Origin: Ignavibacteria bacterium
GTDB taxonomy: Bacteria > Bacteroidota > Ignavibacteria > Tepidaquicellales > Tepidaquicellaceae
NCBI GenBank assembly: GCA_016704345.1
Contig: JADJAH010000038.1
Coordinates: forward strand, 186,001-250,000
Direction of reading: 5' to 3'
Length of the DNA stretch: 64,000 bases
Shown here: in pieces, positions 7,382 through 17,088 of the stretch
Numbering within the stretch: the stretch's first letter is position 1
How the letters are laid out: each line of letters opens with the position of its first letter
Made by a program: the position numbers and the translations under genes
Notes under the pieces: generated by a model
Told to the model about the DNA's origin: nothing
What the model saw: the letters and a program-made list of their open reading frames with translations, nothing else
Database searches by the model: none

Positions 7382-9544
7382 TTACTTCAGCACAACAAAC
7401 TTCTTCACCGCAACAAACTCTCCCGCTGTCATTCTATAGAAGTACGAGCCGCTGGCAAGATCGGACGCATTGAAATCCAATTTGTAATTTCCCGCACTCA
7501 TTACTTCATCAACAATCGTATTGATCTGTCTTCCGAGAATGTCAAACACTTTGATTGATACCAAGCCGGACTTGGGCAGATCGAAATTGATAGTCGTAAC
7601 CGGATTGAACGGATTCGGATAATTCTGATGAAGGAAATACTGATCCGGAATGTTTTCACTAATTACATTAACTCCCACGAATCCCCCTCCATCAACTGTC
7701 TTGAGAAACGAGCCCGTTACTCCAACTATGTAACCTGTATCATAATTCGAAGGAAAGCAAACCGATGTAAGCTGATTGTTGTATGGAGTATTCATCTTGT
7801 CCCAGCTTATTCCTGCGTTCGTAGTTTTCAGCAGATATGATGCACCATAGCTTCCTCCGGCAGCATAGCCTGTTTGATTGTTGTTCGGAAAGCAGATACC
7901 GTAAGTATTAACACCTGATTGGTATGAGCTCCAGTTTGTTCCACCGTTAGTTGTCCTCAGAATTTTTCCTGCCCACTCGACGGCGTAGCCATTTTGAACA
8001 TCAATCGGAAATGACACATCAACCAGACCTGTTACAAATTCCGTATTCTGTTGAATCCAATTTGCACCTCCATTAGTAGTCTTGTAGATTCTCCCTGAAG
8101 AACCTGATTCTCCGGCAACATAACCGGTTTCATTATCAGACGGGAAGCTAACAGCATTGAGCCATATTGCCGGCGAGCTCAACTGTTCCCAGTTATCTCC
8201 TCCGTTAGTGGTCTTGAGAATTACTCTGTCTCCTGAAATGTAACCTGTATTGGCATTTACAGGGAAATCTATATCTGTCAAATCTGCTCCAAGGAATACA
8301 ATTTGTCGAACCCAATTCTGTCCTCCGTCAATTGTTTTGAAGATCCTTCCGCTACTTCCAACGACATAGCCTGTTTCATTGTCGAATGGAAAAAGTATTT
8401 CACGAAACATAACACTATTGCCGTCAGCAGATTGCGGCAGCCACTCGGCTCCGCCGTTAGTTGTTTTCATTATCATTCCCGATCCGCAAACGTACCCTGT
8501 CTGACTGTTTACCGGAAAGCAAACTGATTCGGTCCATTTTGTTAATCCTTTTCTTATGCTGTTCCATGAAAGACCCGAATCTGTTGTCATCAGCAAAGCC
8601 CCGATCATTCCTACAGCAATGCCTGAGTTTGCATTTGAAAAAGAAACTGAGTACATAAAGTTGTTATTCGGATCCGGTACTGAATAACCGGTCCAGTTAA
8701 TTCCGCCATTGGTTGTTCTCATGTAATATCCAAATGTACCAACTGCAACACCAATCTGATCATTCTCTGGAAATTCAACAGAATAAAATTGAGTACTTGA
8801 CCCGGACAATTGAGAGACCCAGTTGATTCCTCCGTTTGTTGTCTTTAACAGCTTGCCCGGATATCCTGCTACGTATCCAACCTGGCTGTTCTGAGGAAAG
8901 CACAGCGAGTAATACATTCCTAAGGCATTCATATTCTGACGTTCCCACGACACTCCGCCGTTTGTTGTTTTCATGATGATAGATGTATCGGCTCCATAAT
9001 CCCTTCCGCAGACATAGCCCGTTACGGCATTTTCAGGAAATTCAATATCTTGAATGAAACTGTTTGTCCCTGCGTTTAATGGAAACCAGGTCTCTGCGCC
9101 ATTTGTGGTTTTATATAATATGCCTTGTGATGAAGCAGTATTGTTTCCGGCTAAGTAACCGACCTGATCGCCCTCAGGAAAATCCACGCTGTAAAAATAT
9201 TCATCGGTGCTCAGGGACTTATCAATCCACGTCAAGCCGCCGTCGATGGTTTTGAGAATTACTCCGTTAGAACCAACAGCATAACCGATGTTTTGCTGAT
9301 CTGTAAAATCAACTGAACTCAGTCTGTAATATGTATTTGATTTCTGAATTGACCAGTTCTGACCTGCATCAGTTGTCTTCATTATCATTCCCACATCGCC
9401 GACAGAATAGCCCGTGGAGGTGTTTATAAAAGTTACAGAATTTAAATTATTTCCCTGCGGCAGCGGGTTTTGCCACTGCCATGAGCTTTGTGCTATGATT
9501 GATGCACTTATCATAACAAGAATTGCCAGTAATCCCATTTTCAT
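7382..9544 (-). CDS. Secreted YCF48-type beta-propeller protein with T9SS tail
   Basis: 720 residues. A signal peptide (MGLLAILVMISASIIAQS) is followed by about thirteen YCF48/BNR-like blades with the recurring pattern FPxNxxxGYVxG...ILKTTNGGxNWxxQ, for example MKTTDAGQNWSIQ and YKTTNGGANWIQQ. The last 80 residues are a Por-type sorting domain (YPNPFNPVTTINFDLP, then FDILGRQINTIVDEV and KKFVVLK), which directs export across the outer membrane by the type IX system. YCF48 propellers elsewhere serve as assembly platforms; here the role is an unspecified surface or secreted protein. The frame is intact, unlike several neighbours. The tail differs more from the consensus of the FG-GAP genes, so it was probably not recently homogenised. 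Confidence 0.88.
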   Translation of the reverse strand: MKMGLLAILVMISASIIAQSSWQWQNPLPQGNNLNSVTFINTSTGYSVGDVGMIMKTTDAGQNWSIQKSNTYYRLSSVDFTDQQNIGYAVGSNGVILKTIDGGLTWIDKSLSTDEYFYSVDFPEGDQVGYLAGNNTASSQGILYKTTNGAETWFPLNAGTNSFIQDIEFPENAVTGYVCGRDYGADTSIIMKTTNGGVSWERQNMNALGMYYSLCFPQNSQVGYVAGYPGKLLKTTNGGINWVSQLSGSSTQFYSVEFPENDQIGVAVGTFGYYMRTTNGGINWTGYSVPDPNNNFMYSVSFSNANSGIAVGMIGALLMTTDSGLSWNSIRKGLTKWTESVCFPVNSQTGYVCGSGMIMKTTNGGAEWLPQSADGNSVMFREILFPFDNETGYVVGSSGRIFKTIDGGQNWVRQIVFLGADLTDIDFPVNANTGYISGDRVILKTTNGGDNWEQLSSPAIWLNAVSFPSDNETGYVAGESGSSGRIYKTTNGGANWIQQNTEFVTGLVDVSFPIDVQNGYAVEWAGKILRTTNGGTNWSSYQSGVNTYGICFPNNNQTGYAAGGSYGASYLLKTTNAGISWDKMNTPYNNQLTSVCFPSNYDTGYIVGVTGSFLKTVDGGGFVGVNVISENIPDQYFLHQNYPNPFNPVTTINFDLPKSGLVSIKVFDILGRQINTIVDEVMSAGNYKLDFNASDLASGSYFYRMTAGEFVAVKKFVVLK

Positions 9545-9639
9545 TTTGATATCCTCAGTTTAAGATTTGATTTTGAAATTTGGATCACACCAATTGGTAC
9601 CAGTGAATTCGCTTTCTTACCTTAATTTTAACAAACCTA

Positions 9640-12600
9640 CTATTTCACTAAAACTAATTTCTTCACCGCAACAAAATCACCAGCTTTCATCTGGTTCGAC
9701 GGGCTCACCACAAGTCGATAGAAGTACGCGCCGCTTGCAAGGTCTGCCGCGTTGAATTGTATCTTATGATATCCCGCTGTCTTCATTTCATTCATGAGTG
9801 TTTTCAATTCACGTCCGAGTATATCATAAACTTTAATCGTGACAATTCCGTCATTAGGTAAGTCGTAGTTGATTGTTGTCACCGGATTAAAGGGATTCGG
9901 ATAGTTCTGCGAGAGATAATATTTATCCGGAATGCCAATGCTTACAACTTCGGCGAGTTCGAAGTATTCAAAGTTGCCGTTGAAGTCAAGCTGCTTGAGG
10001 CGATACTTGTACTTGCCTGTTTCAAGGTTTCTGTCGGTGAAAGAATATTCTCTCGGTTCAATAGTCGTCCCGCCTCCGCTCACAAATCCAATCATACTCC
10101 ACAATTCACTTTCAACTTTTAACTTGCCACTTTGAACTACTCTTTGGATTTCGAAGCCGGAGTTATTGAGCTCTGTGGAGGTGGACCAGGAGAGAATGAG
10201 ATCATTGCCGCTGAGAGCAGAGTTGAATAATGATAGCTCAGCAGGGAGGGGGGATTCAACATATACGTGCTTGCTGCAGAATATTTTGTTGATATCTTGA
10301 TAATAAAGTACAAAGTGTCCGCCAACGCTGCCCGGATCAACAAGAACGGAATCATCATTAATTCCTGAAACTATTGCCGCTTGAGTCAAATCATAATTTG
10401 ACAATGTCCAATATCCAAATGCATTCGCGACGAAAAATGCAACCGGTTCCGAAAGAATGGGAACATATGAAGGTCCTGAGATCAGACAATCTTCATTCGA
10501 ATGAATGTAACCCTTTCCATTCCATTGAGAGTAAAGATCAATGTCTCCATCTCCATCAAAATCTCCGAAACACTTGAGATCACCAAAGTTATTTATCGTC
10601 TGACCGTCATGAAAACTACCATGACCATCGTTAATGCGGAACCCAAGATTTGCGTACTGACCTCCGCCATCTTGTGTGTAATCCAGGCTGCCATCTCCAT
10701 TTATGTCCAGAACTGATTTTTTGACATAATGAAACTGTATTGAGAATGGTGAATTGCTGAAAATCCCACTGCCATCATTTGCCATTTTCACTCCAGAGAT
10801 CAGCAAATCCAAATCACTATCTCCATCCATATTAATAGATGTTATAAAATTTTCATCCAAGATTCCGCCTTCATCCGGTCCAACACTTGCGTCATAAATC
10901 GTGACTTTGCTGAACCTGCCGAAACCATCATTCTTAAAGAGATCAACTTTCCTACACCCAAAAAACACAAAGGGTTCTTCACACGCCGTAAAGTGCAGCT
11001 CCAGAATGTCCATATCACCATCGTTATCGAAGTCATCTATTTCAATGTCAGACATCGGATAACACTGCTGCTGACAATTATGCAATGCATGAACAGTGTC
11101 GGCATTATTAAAGACAGTATTCTCATTCCTTACGATTTGAATATCGAATCCGGAATAAACATTAGCCATATCCGGATCCCCATCTCCGTCAAAGTCACTG
11201 GCTTTGCCAAGAAAGGCAGTTGATGAAGTTGAGTGAATGAAACTACCATTACCATTATTCAGAAACAGCTTGATGAGATTATTTTCATTCGATGATGCAA
11301 TATCCAGGTCTCCATCTGCATCAAAATCTTCGAGCTCAAAAGTTGAAGTAGCTCCGACAACTTCAGACGCAATTTCAAAGTGGCCAATACCATTATTCTT
11401 AAAAATCCCGATTCCGTTAACACCGTTTCCTGCCGCTATATCAATATCGCCGTCACCATCAATGTCTCCTGCCTTCACATTGCCGGTAATGTCAATCGAG
11501 TCTGAGATCAGGAAAGATTCCGAACCTCCTGTTGCTGCAGCAATGAATGAATAGGTGAACGGCGTTATGGGATTGTCACCTGCTGTCTGCACACCGGACG
11601 TGAGAGTAACGTACACTTTTTCGCCAGCTTTGAACTCTATCTGCGGATCAATGCGCATTGACCTGTTTTCAGGACTGAAGTTAATCAATATCGGCAATAC
11701 ACCCGAATACTTTGCATTGACCTTTATATTTGCTGGAGTTAGAGTTGAGGCATCCATGTTCTGAGTGAATACAACATTGATGTCTGATGACCTGTTAACG
11801 CTTACGGAGTGCATTCCCGGGGAGACGCTATTGATGAAAGCATTCAGATGAGATGTTACATGTGAACCAAAGTATGCATAAGCCCTTGGTTCTCTTCCGA
11901 TAAGAAGATCACAAATGCTGTCGCCATTCACATCTCCATAAGAAAGTGAGTAACAACTGTTATGGACAATAGTTGGCTGTGTACTCAGACCTTCTGCTTG
12001 TCCGAAGTAAACGTGAACACTGTCACAGTCCATAATGGAAATGTCTCCATATCCGTCGTCATTGAAATCAGCTCCGGCAGATAACATGTAAGCAAAACAC
12101 GCATTCGGATAAGTCATTGACCAGATCGGAAAGTCAGATAATCCCAAAGCAGAACCAGAGTAAGCAACAACTGAACTGTTGCCACCTATTATTATATCGT
12201 CATAGCCGTCAGAATTGAAGTCGCCATTTCCTGAAACTGAAGAAAATGCAAGGTTTGGATTTGCAACATAGAATTTGTTTGGGGACTGAAAAAACCCTCT
12301 GTTAGTTTCGCCGTAGTATACTGCAGCATAATTAGAAAGACATCCCACTACAATATCTTCGAATCCGTCACCGTTAACATCACCTGCATTTGCAACATCC
12401 CATCCGAATCCAGTTCCTTCGATTGTTGAATCAAGAGAGGCAACCCAAGCAGGACCTGATGTTATTAATCCTGCCGAAGAGCCAACGTAAACGTATGCTC
12501 CGACTGTTCGTGATGCCACGATCTGTTCTCTTGCAGTTCCGGCAATGACATCAGAGTATCCGTCATTATTGACATCTGAAATTGCAACCTCATATGCAAA

Positions 12601-13263
12601 TCCGACCTCTGCTCCCGGTGGAGCATTTACAACAGCACTTGGAGTAGTAGGCAATCCGGAAAATGAGCCGTAATAAGCATACAACTTTTTTTGAAAGTAA
12701 TCTCCAGTAACTAAGTCATTGTATCCGTCATTATTAATGTCGCCTTTGCAATCAACCCGGTTTCCAAAATAAATGTAACCCTCTCCGAAGATCACCTCAT
12801 TTGGAATAATTGAAGGCCCGGAGGCCGAACCAAAATAAATGAATACGGCGCCTGTTGGCTCATATTCCGGGGCACCTACAGCAATATCCTCAAAACCATC
12901 TCCATTAACATCGCCTGCAGAAATTCCCTCACCGTAACTGCTCCCTTGCTGATCACATACTACTTCCCAATTAGGAACGCTGTCGAATGGAGTTGGATAA
13001 CTTGCTGAAAAATACAATCTCCTCTCATCAGTCTGTAATGTATAATACTCCGATGACCTGTAATGCAAGATTTGATGATCGGAGTTTACATCGTGATCTA
13101 TTGTTGAAGTTTCATTATCATTTGATGCAAGGGAATTGAATGAAATATCTGCAAGACTTAGCGAACTCAATTTGTCGATCATATTTTTGCTATGAGAGAG
13201 GTAGGTTCCTGTCAGAAACGTGCCAAGCAGAATCAATGATACCAGAAGTAATAACTGTTTCAT
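9640..13263 (-). CDS. Secreted FG-GAP/VCBS propeller with Ig-like domain and T9SS tail
   Basis: About 1207 residues from the ATG at 13263, chosen because MKQLLLLVSLILLGTFLTG is a clean signal peptide shared with two paralogs; the frame opens 21 codons earlier without one. Domain order: FG-GAP repeats (GDVNGDGFEDIAVGAP, GDINNDGYNDLVTGDY and others), a Big_5/SbsA-type Ig domain around residues 520-610 (SPGMHSVSVNRSSDINVVF), a second VCBS run (GDIDGDGDIDIAAGNG, SDFDGDGDPDMANV), a short Ig-like stretch, and a Por sorting domain with YPNPFNPVTTINYDLP. Just before the tail is an in-frame simple-repeat segment (SGKLKVESELW). Predicted Ca-binding, T9SS-exported surface protein. Confidence 0.88.
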   Translation of the reverse strand: MKQLLLLVSLILLGTFLTGTYLSHSKNMIDKLSSLSLADISFNSLASNDNETSTIDHDVNSDHQILHYRSSEYYTLQTDERRLYFSASYPTPFDSVPNWEVVCDQQGSSYGEGISAGDVNGDGFEDIAVGAPEYEPTGAVFIYFGSASGPSIIPNEVIFGEGYIYFGNRVDCKGDINNDGYNDLVTGDYFQKKLYAYYGSFSGLPTTPSAVVNAPPGAEVGFAYEVAISDVNNDGYSDVIAGTAREQIVASRTVGAYVYVGSSAGLITSGPAWVASLDSTIEGTGFGWDVANAGDVNGDGFEDIVVGCLSNYAAVYYGETNRGFFQSPNKFYVANPNLAFSSVSGNGDFNSDGYDDIIIGGNSSVVAYSGSALGLSDFPIWSMTYPNACFAYMLSAGADFNDDGYGDISIMDCDSVHVYFGQAEGLSTQPTIVHNSCYSLSYGDVNGDSICDLLIGREPRAYAYFGSHVTSHLNAFINSVSPGMHSVSVNRSSDINVVFTQNMDASTLTPANIKVNAKYSGVLPILINFSPENRSMRIDPQIEFKAGEKVYVTLTSGVQTAGDNPITPFTYSFIAAATGGSESFLISDSIDITGNVKAGDIDGDGDIDIAAGNGVNGIGIFKNNGIGHFEIASEVVGATSTFELEDFDADGDLDIASSNENNLIKLFLNNGNGSFIHSTSSTAFLGKASDFDGDGDPDMANVYSGFDIQIVRNENTVFNNADTVHALHNCQQQCYPMSDIEIDDFDNDGDMDILELHFTACEEPFVFFGCRKVDLFKNDGFGRFSKVTIYDASVGPDEGGILDENFITSINMDGDSDLDLLISGVKMANDGSGIFSNSPFSIQFHYVKKSVLDINGDGSLDYTQDGGGQYANLGFRINDGHGSFHDGQTINNFGDLKCFGDFDGDGDIDLYSQWNGKGYIHSNEDCLISGPSYVPILSEPVAFFVANAFGYWTLSNYDLTQAAIVSGINDDSVLVDPGSVGGHFVLYYQDINKIFCSKHVYVESPLPAELSLFNSALSGNDLILSWSTSTELNNSGFEIQRVVQSGKLKVESELWSMIGFVSGGGTTIEPREYSFTDRNLETGKYKYRLKQLDFNGNFEYFELAEVVSIGIPDKYYLSQNYPNPFNPVTTINYDLPNDGIVTIKVYDILGRELKTLMNEMKTAGYHKIQFNAADLASGAYFYRLVVSPSNQMKAGDFVAVKKLVLVK

Positions 13264-13361
13264 GATCGTTTGTTTTAAATTTACTGTTCCGCATACTCCT
13301 CTGCCTTCATACACATCGCGCAACAATCGGAAGAACCAATCTGCGAAAACAAGTTTATGAA

Positions 13362-16300
13362 TTATTTCAAAACTACAAACTTCTTCACCGCAACAAAATT
13401 TCCCGCAGTCATGTGGTTCGATGGGCTCACCACAAGTCGGTAGAAATAAGCACCGCTTGCAAGGTCTGCCGCGTTGAATTGTATCTTATGGTATCCCGCT
13501 GTCTTCATCTCATTCACAAGTGTTTTCAATTCTCGTCCGAGTATGTCATAAACTTTGAGCGTGACAATTCCGTCAGTGGGCAAATCATAGTTGATCGTCG
13601 TAACCGGGTTGAACGGATTGGGATAGTTCTGCGAGAGAGCAAACTTATCCGGAATGCCAATGCTTACAACTTCGGCGAGTTCGAAGTATTCAAAGTTGCC
13701 GTTGAAGTCAAGTTGCTTGAGGCGATATTTGTATTTGCCTGTTTCGAGATTCCTGTCTGTGAAAGAATATTCTCTCGGTTCATTAGTCGTCCCGCCTCCG
13801 CTTACAAATCCGATCTTACTCCACTCTCCATTCTCAATTTTCAATTTTCCATTTTCAATTGCTCTTTGGATTTCGAAGCCGGAGTTGTTGAGCTCTGTGG
13901 AGGTGGACCATGAGAGCGTGATATCTTTACCACTGATGATTGAATTGAAAGCCGTTAGCTCAACGGGATAAGGTGAATCAACATATATATGCTTGCTGCA
14001 GATAATGCTGTCCGGTGTTGCCAGATAGAGGACAAAATGTCCGTGATTACTCCCTGCATCAACATAAACTGAATCGTTCTCATTTCCGGAGATAATTCTT
14101 GCATTTGTACTGTCAAAATTTGACAGATCATAAAAAGCATTGAGCGATGTTTCAGTGTAATACAGACTAATCGAATTCATAGGAACATGGATAGGACCTG
14201 TGATACAAGAGTTCCCGGGCTCCCAAAATACGATCGATGTGTCACGAAGCTTTCCTGAGACTGCTATGATTGTATCAAATCCCGGATAATCCGCGCTATA
14301 TTGATAAATTACATTCCCGCTTCCGTTTGACATACCGCTGCCGTAAGCACGGTTTGCACCTCTTACAAAGAAATTGATTCTGATATTGCTCATCGGCTGG
14401 CCCAGCTTGTTGTTAACAGTGCCGGTTACTTCAGCCTGTTCTCCGAACTGCTTCACAATATTCTCAGGTGTAATTGAAAGTGTTGAAAGAGTCCTGGCGG
14501 CTTCACCGAATCCATAAAACAAATACGCTCTTCCTTTGCGGTTTTGATACCACGGTGCACTTACGATGATATCAGAATATCCGTCATCATTTACATCTCC
14601 TGCGGTTGAAACCCAGGAGCCAAAGTTGCTTCCTGCCTCTTCGCCCGTCATTGTAAAATCGGCAATGTTGTCCATATTTTCTCCGCCTCTGTAAATGTAT
14701 GCCTTGCCTGTATTGTTATTGAAATGCGGGGTTCCAACAATTACGTCGGAATAACCGTCTCCGTCAAAATCATCATTCATAAACACCATATCATAGGAAT
14801 CATTCTGAGGCGGTTCATTAAAAATCAGATCAGGTGCATTGTCAGGATTTGCTCCGCCAAAGAATATGTATGCTTTATCACCTAATTCGGAAGATCCCAC
14901 AATTACATCAGAATATCCGTCGTTGTTAACATCACCTGCTGTTGATGCAGTATAACCGAAAAAATTACTAGGCACATAACCTGTCATAGTTACATCAGGG
15001 ATATTATCCATATTTCTTCCTCCGTAAAAGACATATGTCTTCCCAACATCATAGCTTCCTGATTCTCCCCAGAAAGGTGATCCGACAAACACGTCATCAA
15101 ACCCATCTCCGTTAAAATCTCCCGCCGGTGAAACAGAAAATCCAAAATTGCTTCTCCAGTGCTCACCGTACATAGTAATGTCAGGAATGTTGTCCATTCC
15201 CGGCCCGCCAAAGAATATGAATGCCTTGCCAAACAATTGATAATTGATATCTTCAAGATCACCCGGATCTCCGACTATCACATCAGAAAATCCGTCTCCG
15301 TTAACATCTCCCGCATCAGCCACAGAGACTCCGAATACACCGTACTGATCAAGACCGTTGATTGTAAGGTCGGGCACATTATTCATATTACTGCTTCCGT
15401 GATAGATTTGCGCACCGAATTCGGATACACCTGAATTGGATTGGCTCTGAACAATTACATCAGAAAATCCGTCACCATTTACATCCCCTGCCCTGCAGAC
15501 AGACCTGATCCAGGGAAATTCCAATCCGTTGACACCTTTGAGAGGAAGTATAACATCGGCAATGTTGTCAGGTGAAGAACTGCCATTAAAGATATATGAT
15601 CTTCCGAATGTGCCTGAATGATTATACGAAGGAGCACCGATTATTAGATCGTCAAAACCGTCTCCGTTAACATCCCCGGCAGGATTGGCAGGTGTTCCGA
15701 ATCGGTCAGATTCAAACTCGCCGGTGAAGACCTGATCCGGTAAAATCGGCAGAGTCCCGGTAAGTTCTCTCCCGTAAAAAGCGTGAACCTTTTCGTATTC
15801 AGAGATTATCACATCGCTGTAGCCGTCCCCGTTTATATCGCCGGAAGCAATGCAACTTGGTATGCTTATGAATTTTACCTGTGCAGTACTCAATCCGGTC
15901 GCTGAGCCCAAGTACAGAGCTGCAAAGTCACATTCACTGATTGCAACGTCATCATAACCATCGTTATCGAAGTCACCGGCAGAGCTTACAGGATTGTACA
16001 CATAACAAATGCCAACAGGATTTGTCCAATCCGATGCTGGTCCGGGCGCATCAGAAGAACCATTGTAGATATTTGCCTCATTAAGTGTTCTTACAAGCAT
16101 ATCACCAAATAAATCCGAATTAACATTCCCGGCAGATGAAGCATAGATAACCCCACTATTGAAAGAATATTCTCTGTAGGACGACCTGACAAAGATATTG
16201 GAATCATTTCCCCTATACACAGAGAGCCGACCACCTGAGTGAATAATGGCTGCATCTTCAAAACCATCACCATTCAGGTCGCCAAGTCCTCCAAATGCAC

Positions 16301-17039
16301 GATTGTGAGGATAAACAGAATGATCAAATGCAATGACCGAAGAAGGATAGTTTGCTGAAATTCCTGCAGCTGACCCATTATAAATGTATGCTGCAACCAT
16401 TAGTGTATCAAGTTGGCCTCTTACGGACGCAATCACATCTGAATAGCCATCACCGTTTAGATCAGCGGCTGTCACACTATATCCAAAATCCTGAATGCCT
16501 GTTCCAACTGGAAGAATAACAACATTAGCTGAATCTGAGAGTCCGGTTGGAGAGCCATAATGGATGTGAACTTTTCCGGTTCCCCCTGTCCATGGATCGC
16601 CTATGATGAGATCGCTGTAGCCATCATTGTTAATATCACACTTACCTTCGATGTGATCAGAGAATCCGGGCCCGTCTCCGTGAATGACCTGATTTGGGAT
16701 AATTGGCGGTCCTGATTGTGAGCCGAAATAAACGAAGACAGCCCCCATAGAATTGTAATTGCCGTCAGCTACTGCAATATCTGCGAACCCATCACCGTTG
16801 AAATCACCGGCAGATACAAATTCTCCGAACCTTGTCCCGCTAAGATCACACACCGCTGTCCAATCAGGGAACAAAGAATCTATGGACTCGGACTCATTTC
16901 TATCATTGATCATTGAGGATACATTGGCTTCGGTGATACTTCCTTTATCGATACCGCCGTAGGAGTCGGTTGGAGATATGAAATTTGTTTCAAACAATAC
17001 AAGGAACAAGAGAAATGTTGCAACTATTATGTTTTTCAT
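13362..17039 (-). CDS. Secreted FG-GAP propeller protein with T9SS tail
   Basis: 1225 residues with signal peptide MKNIIVATFLLFLVLFETNF. It has two sets of FG-GAP repeats. The first resembles those of the neighbours (GDFNGDGFADIAVADG). The second is a more regular run with spacing of about 60 residues and phrases such as NIPDVTMTGY, NMDNIPDLTI and GDVNGDGFSDVIVG. An Ig-like segment (TVNNKLGQPMSNIRINFFV) and a Por sorting domain follow. The linker before the tail reads ENGKLKIENGEWSKIG, an in-frame expansion of a simple repeat. The frame is intact. The 3' 400 bp are close to identical to those of the paralogs at 4528, 9640, 17089 and 21953, whereas the propellers differ. Confidence 0.88.
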   Translation of the reverse strand: MKNIIVATFLLFLVLFETNFISPTDSYGGIDKGSITEANVSSMINDRNESESIDSLFPDWTAVCDLSGTRFGEFVSAGDFNGDGFADIAVADGNYNSMGAVFVYFGSQSGPPIIPNQVIHGDGPGFSDHIEGKCDINNDGYSDLIIGDPWTGGTGKVHIHYGSPTGLSDSANVVILPVGTGIQDFGYSVTAADLNGDGYSDVIASVRGQLDTLMVAAYIYNGSAAGISANYPSSVIAFDHSVYPHNRAFGGLGDLNGDGFEDAAIIHSGGRLSVYRGNDSNIFVRSSYREYSFNSGVIYASSAGNVNSDLFGDMLVRTLNEANIYNGSSDAPGPASDWTNPVGICYVYNPVSSAGDFDNDGYDDVAISECDFAALYLGSATGLSTAQVKFISIPSCIASGDINGDGYSDVIISEYEKVHAFYGRELTGTLPILPDQVFTGEFESDRFGTPANPAGDVNGDGFDDLIIGAPSYNHSGTFGRSYIFNGSSSPDNIADVILPLKGVNGLEFPWIRSVCRAGDVNGDGFSDVIVQSQSNSGVSEFGAQIYHGSSNMNNVPDLTINGLDQYGVFGVSVADAGDVNGDGFSDVIVGDPGDLEDINYQLFGKAFIFFGGPGMDNIPDITMYGEHWRSNFGFSVSPAGDFNGDGFDDVFVGSPFWGESGSYDVGKTYVFYGGRNMDNIPDVTMTGYVPSNFFGYTASTAGDVNNDGYSDVIVGSSELGDKAYIFFGGANPDNAPDLIFNEPPQNDSYDMVFMNDDFDGDGYSDVIVGTPHFNNNTGKAYIYRGGENMDNIADFTMTGEEAGSNFGSWVSTAGDVNDDGYSDIIVSAPWYQNRKGRAYLFYGFGEAARTLSTLSITPENIVKQFGEQAEVTGTVNNKLGQPMSNIRINFFVRGANRAYGSGMSNGSGNVIYQYSADYPGFDTIIAVSGKLRDTSIVFWEPGNSCITGPIHVPMNSISLYYTETSLNAFYDLSNFDSTNARIISGNENDSVYVDAGSNHGHFVLYLATPDSIICSKHIYVDSPYPVELTAFNSIISGKDITLSWSTSTELNNSGFEIQRAIENGKLKIENGEWSKIGFVSGGGTTNEPREYSFTDRNLETGKYKYRLKQLDFNGNFEYFELAEVVSIGIPDKFALSQNYPNPFNPVTTINYDLPTDGIVTLKVYDILGRELKTLVNEMKTAGYHKIQFNAADLASGAYFYRLVVSPSNHMTAGNFVAVKKFVVLK

Positions 17040-17088
17040 CTCAGTAAATATTATTGTTACCCACGGATTGTACCGTGAGATAGAAAAT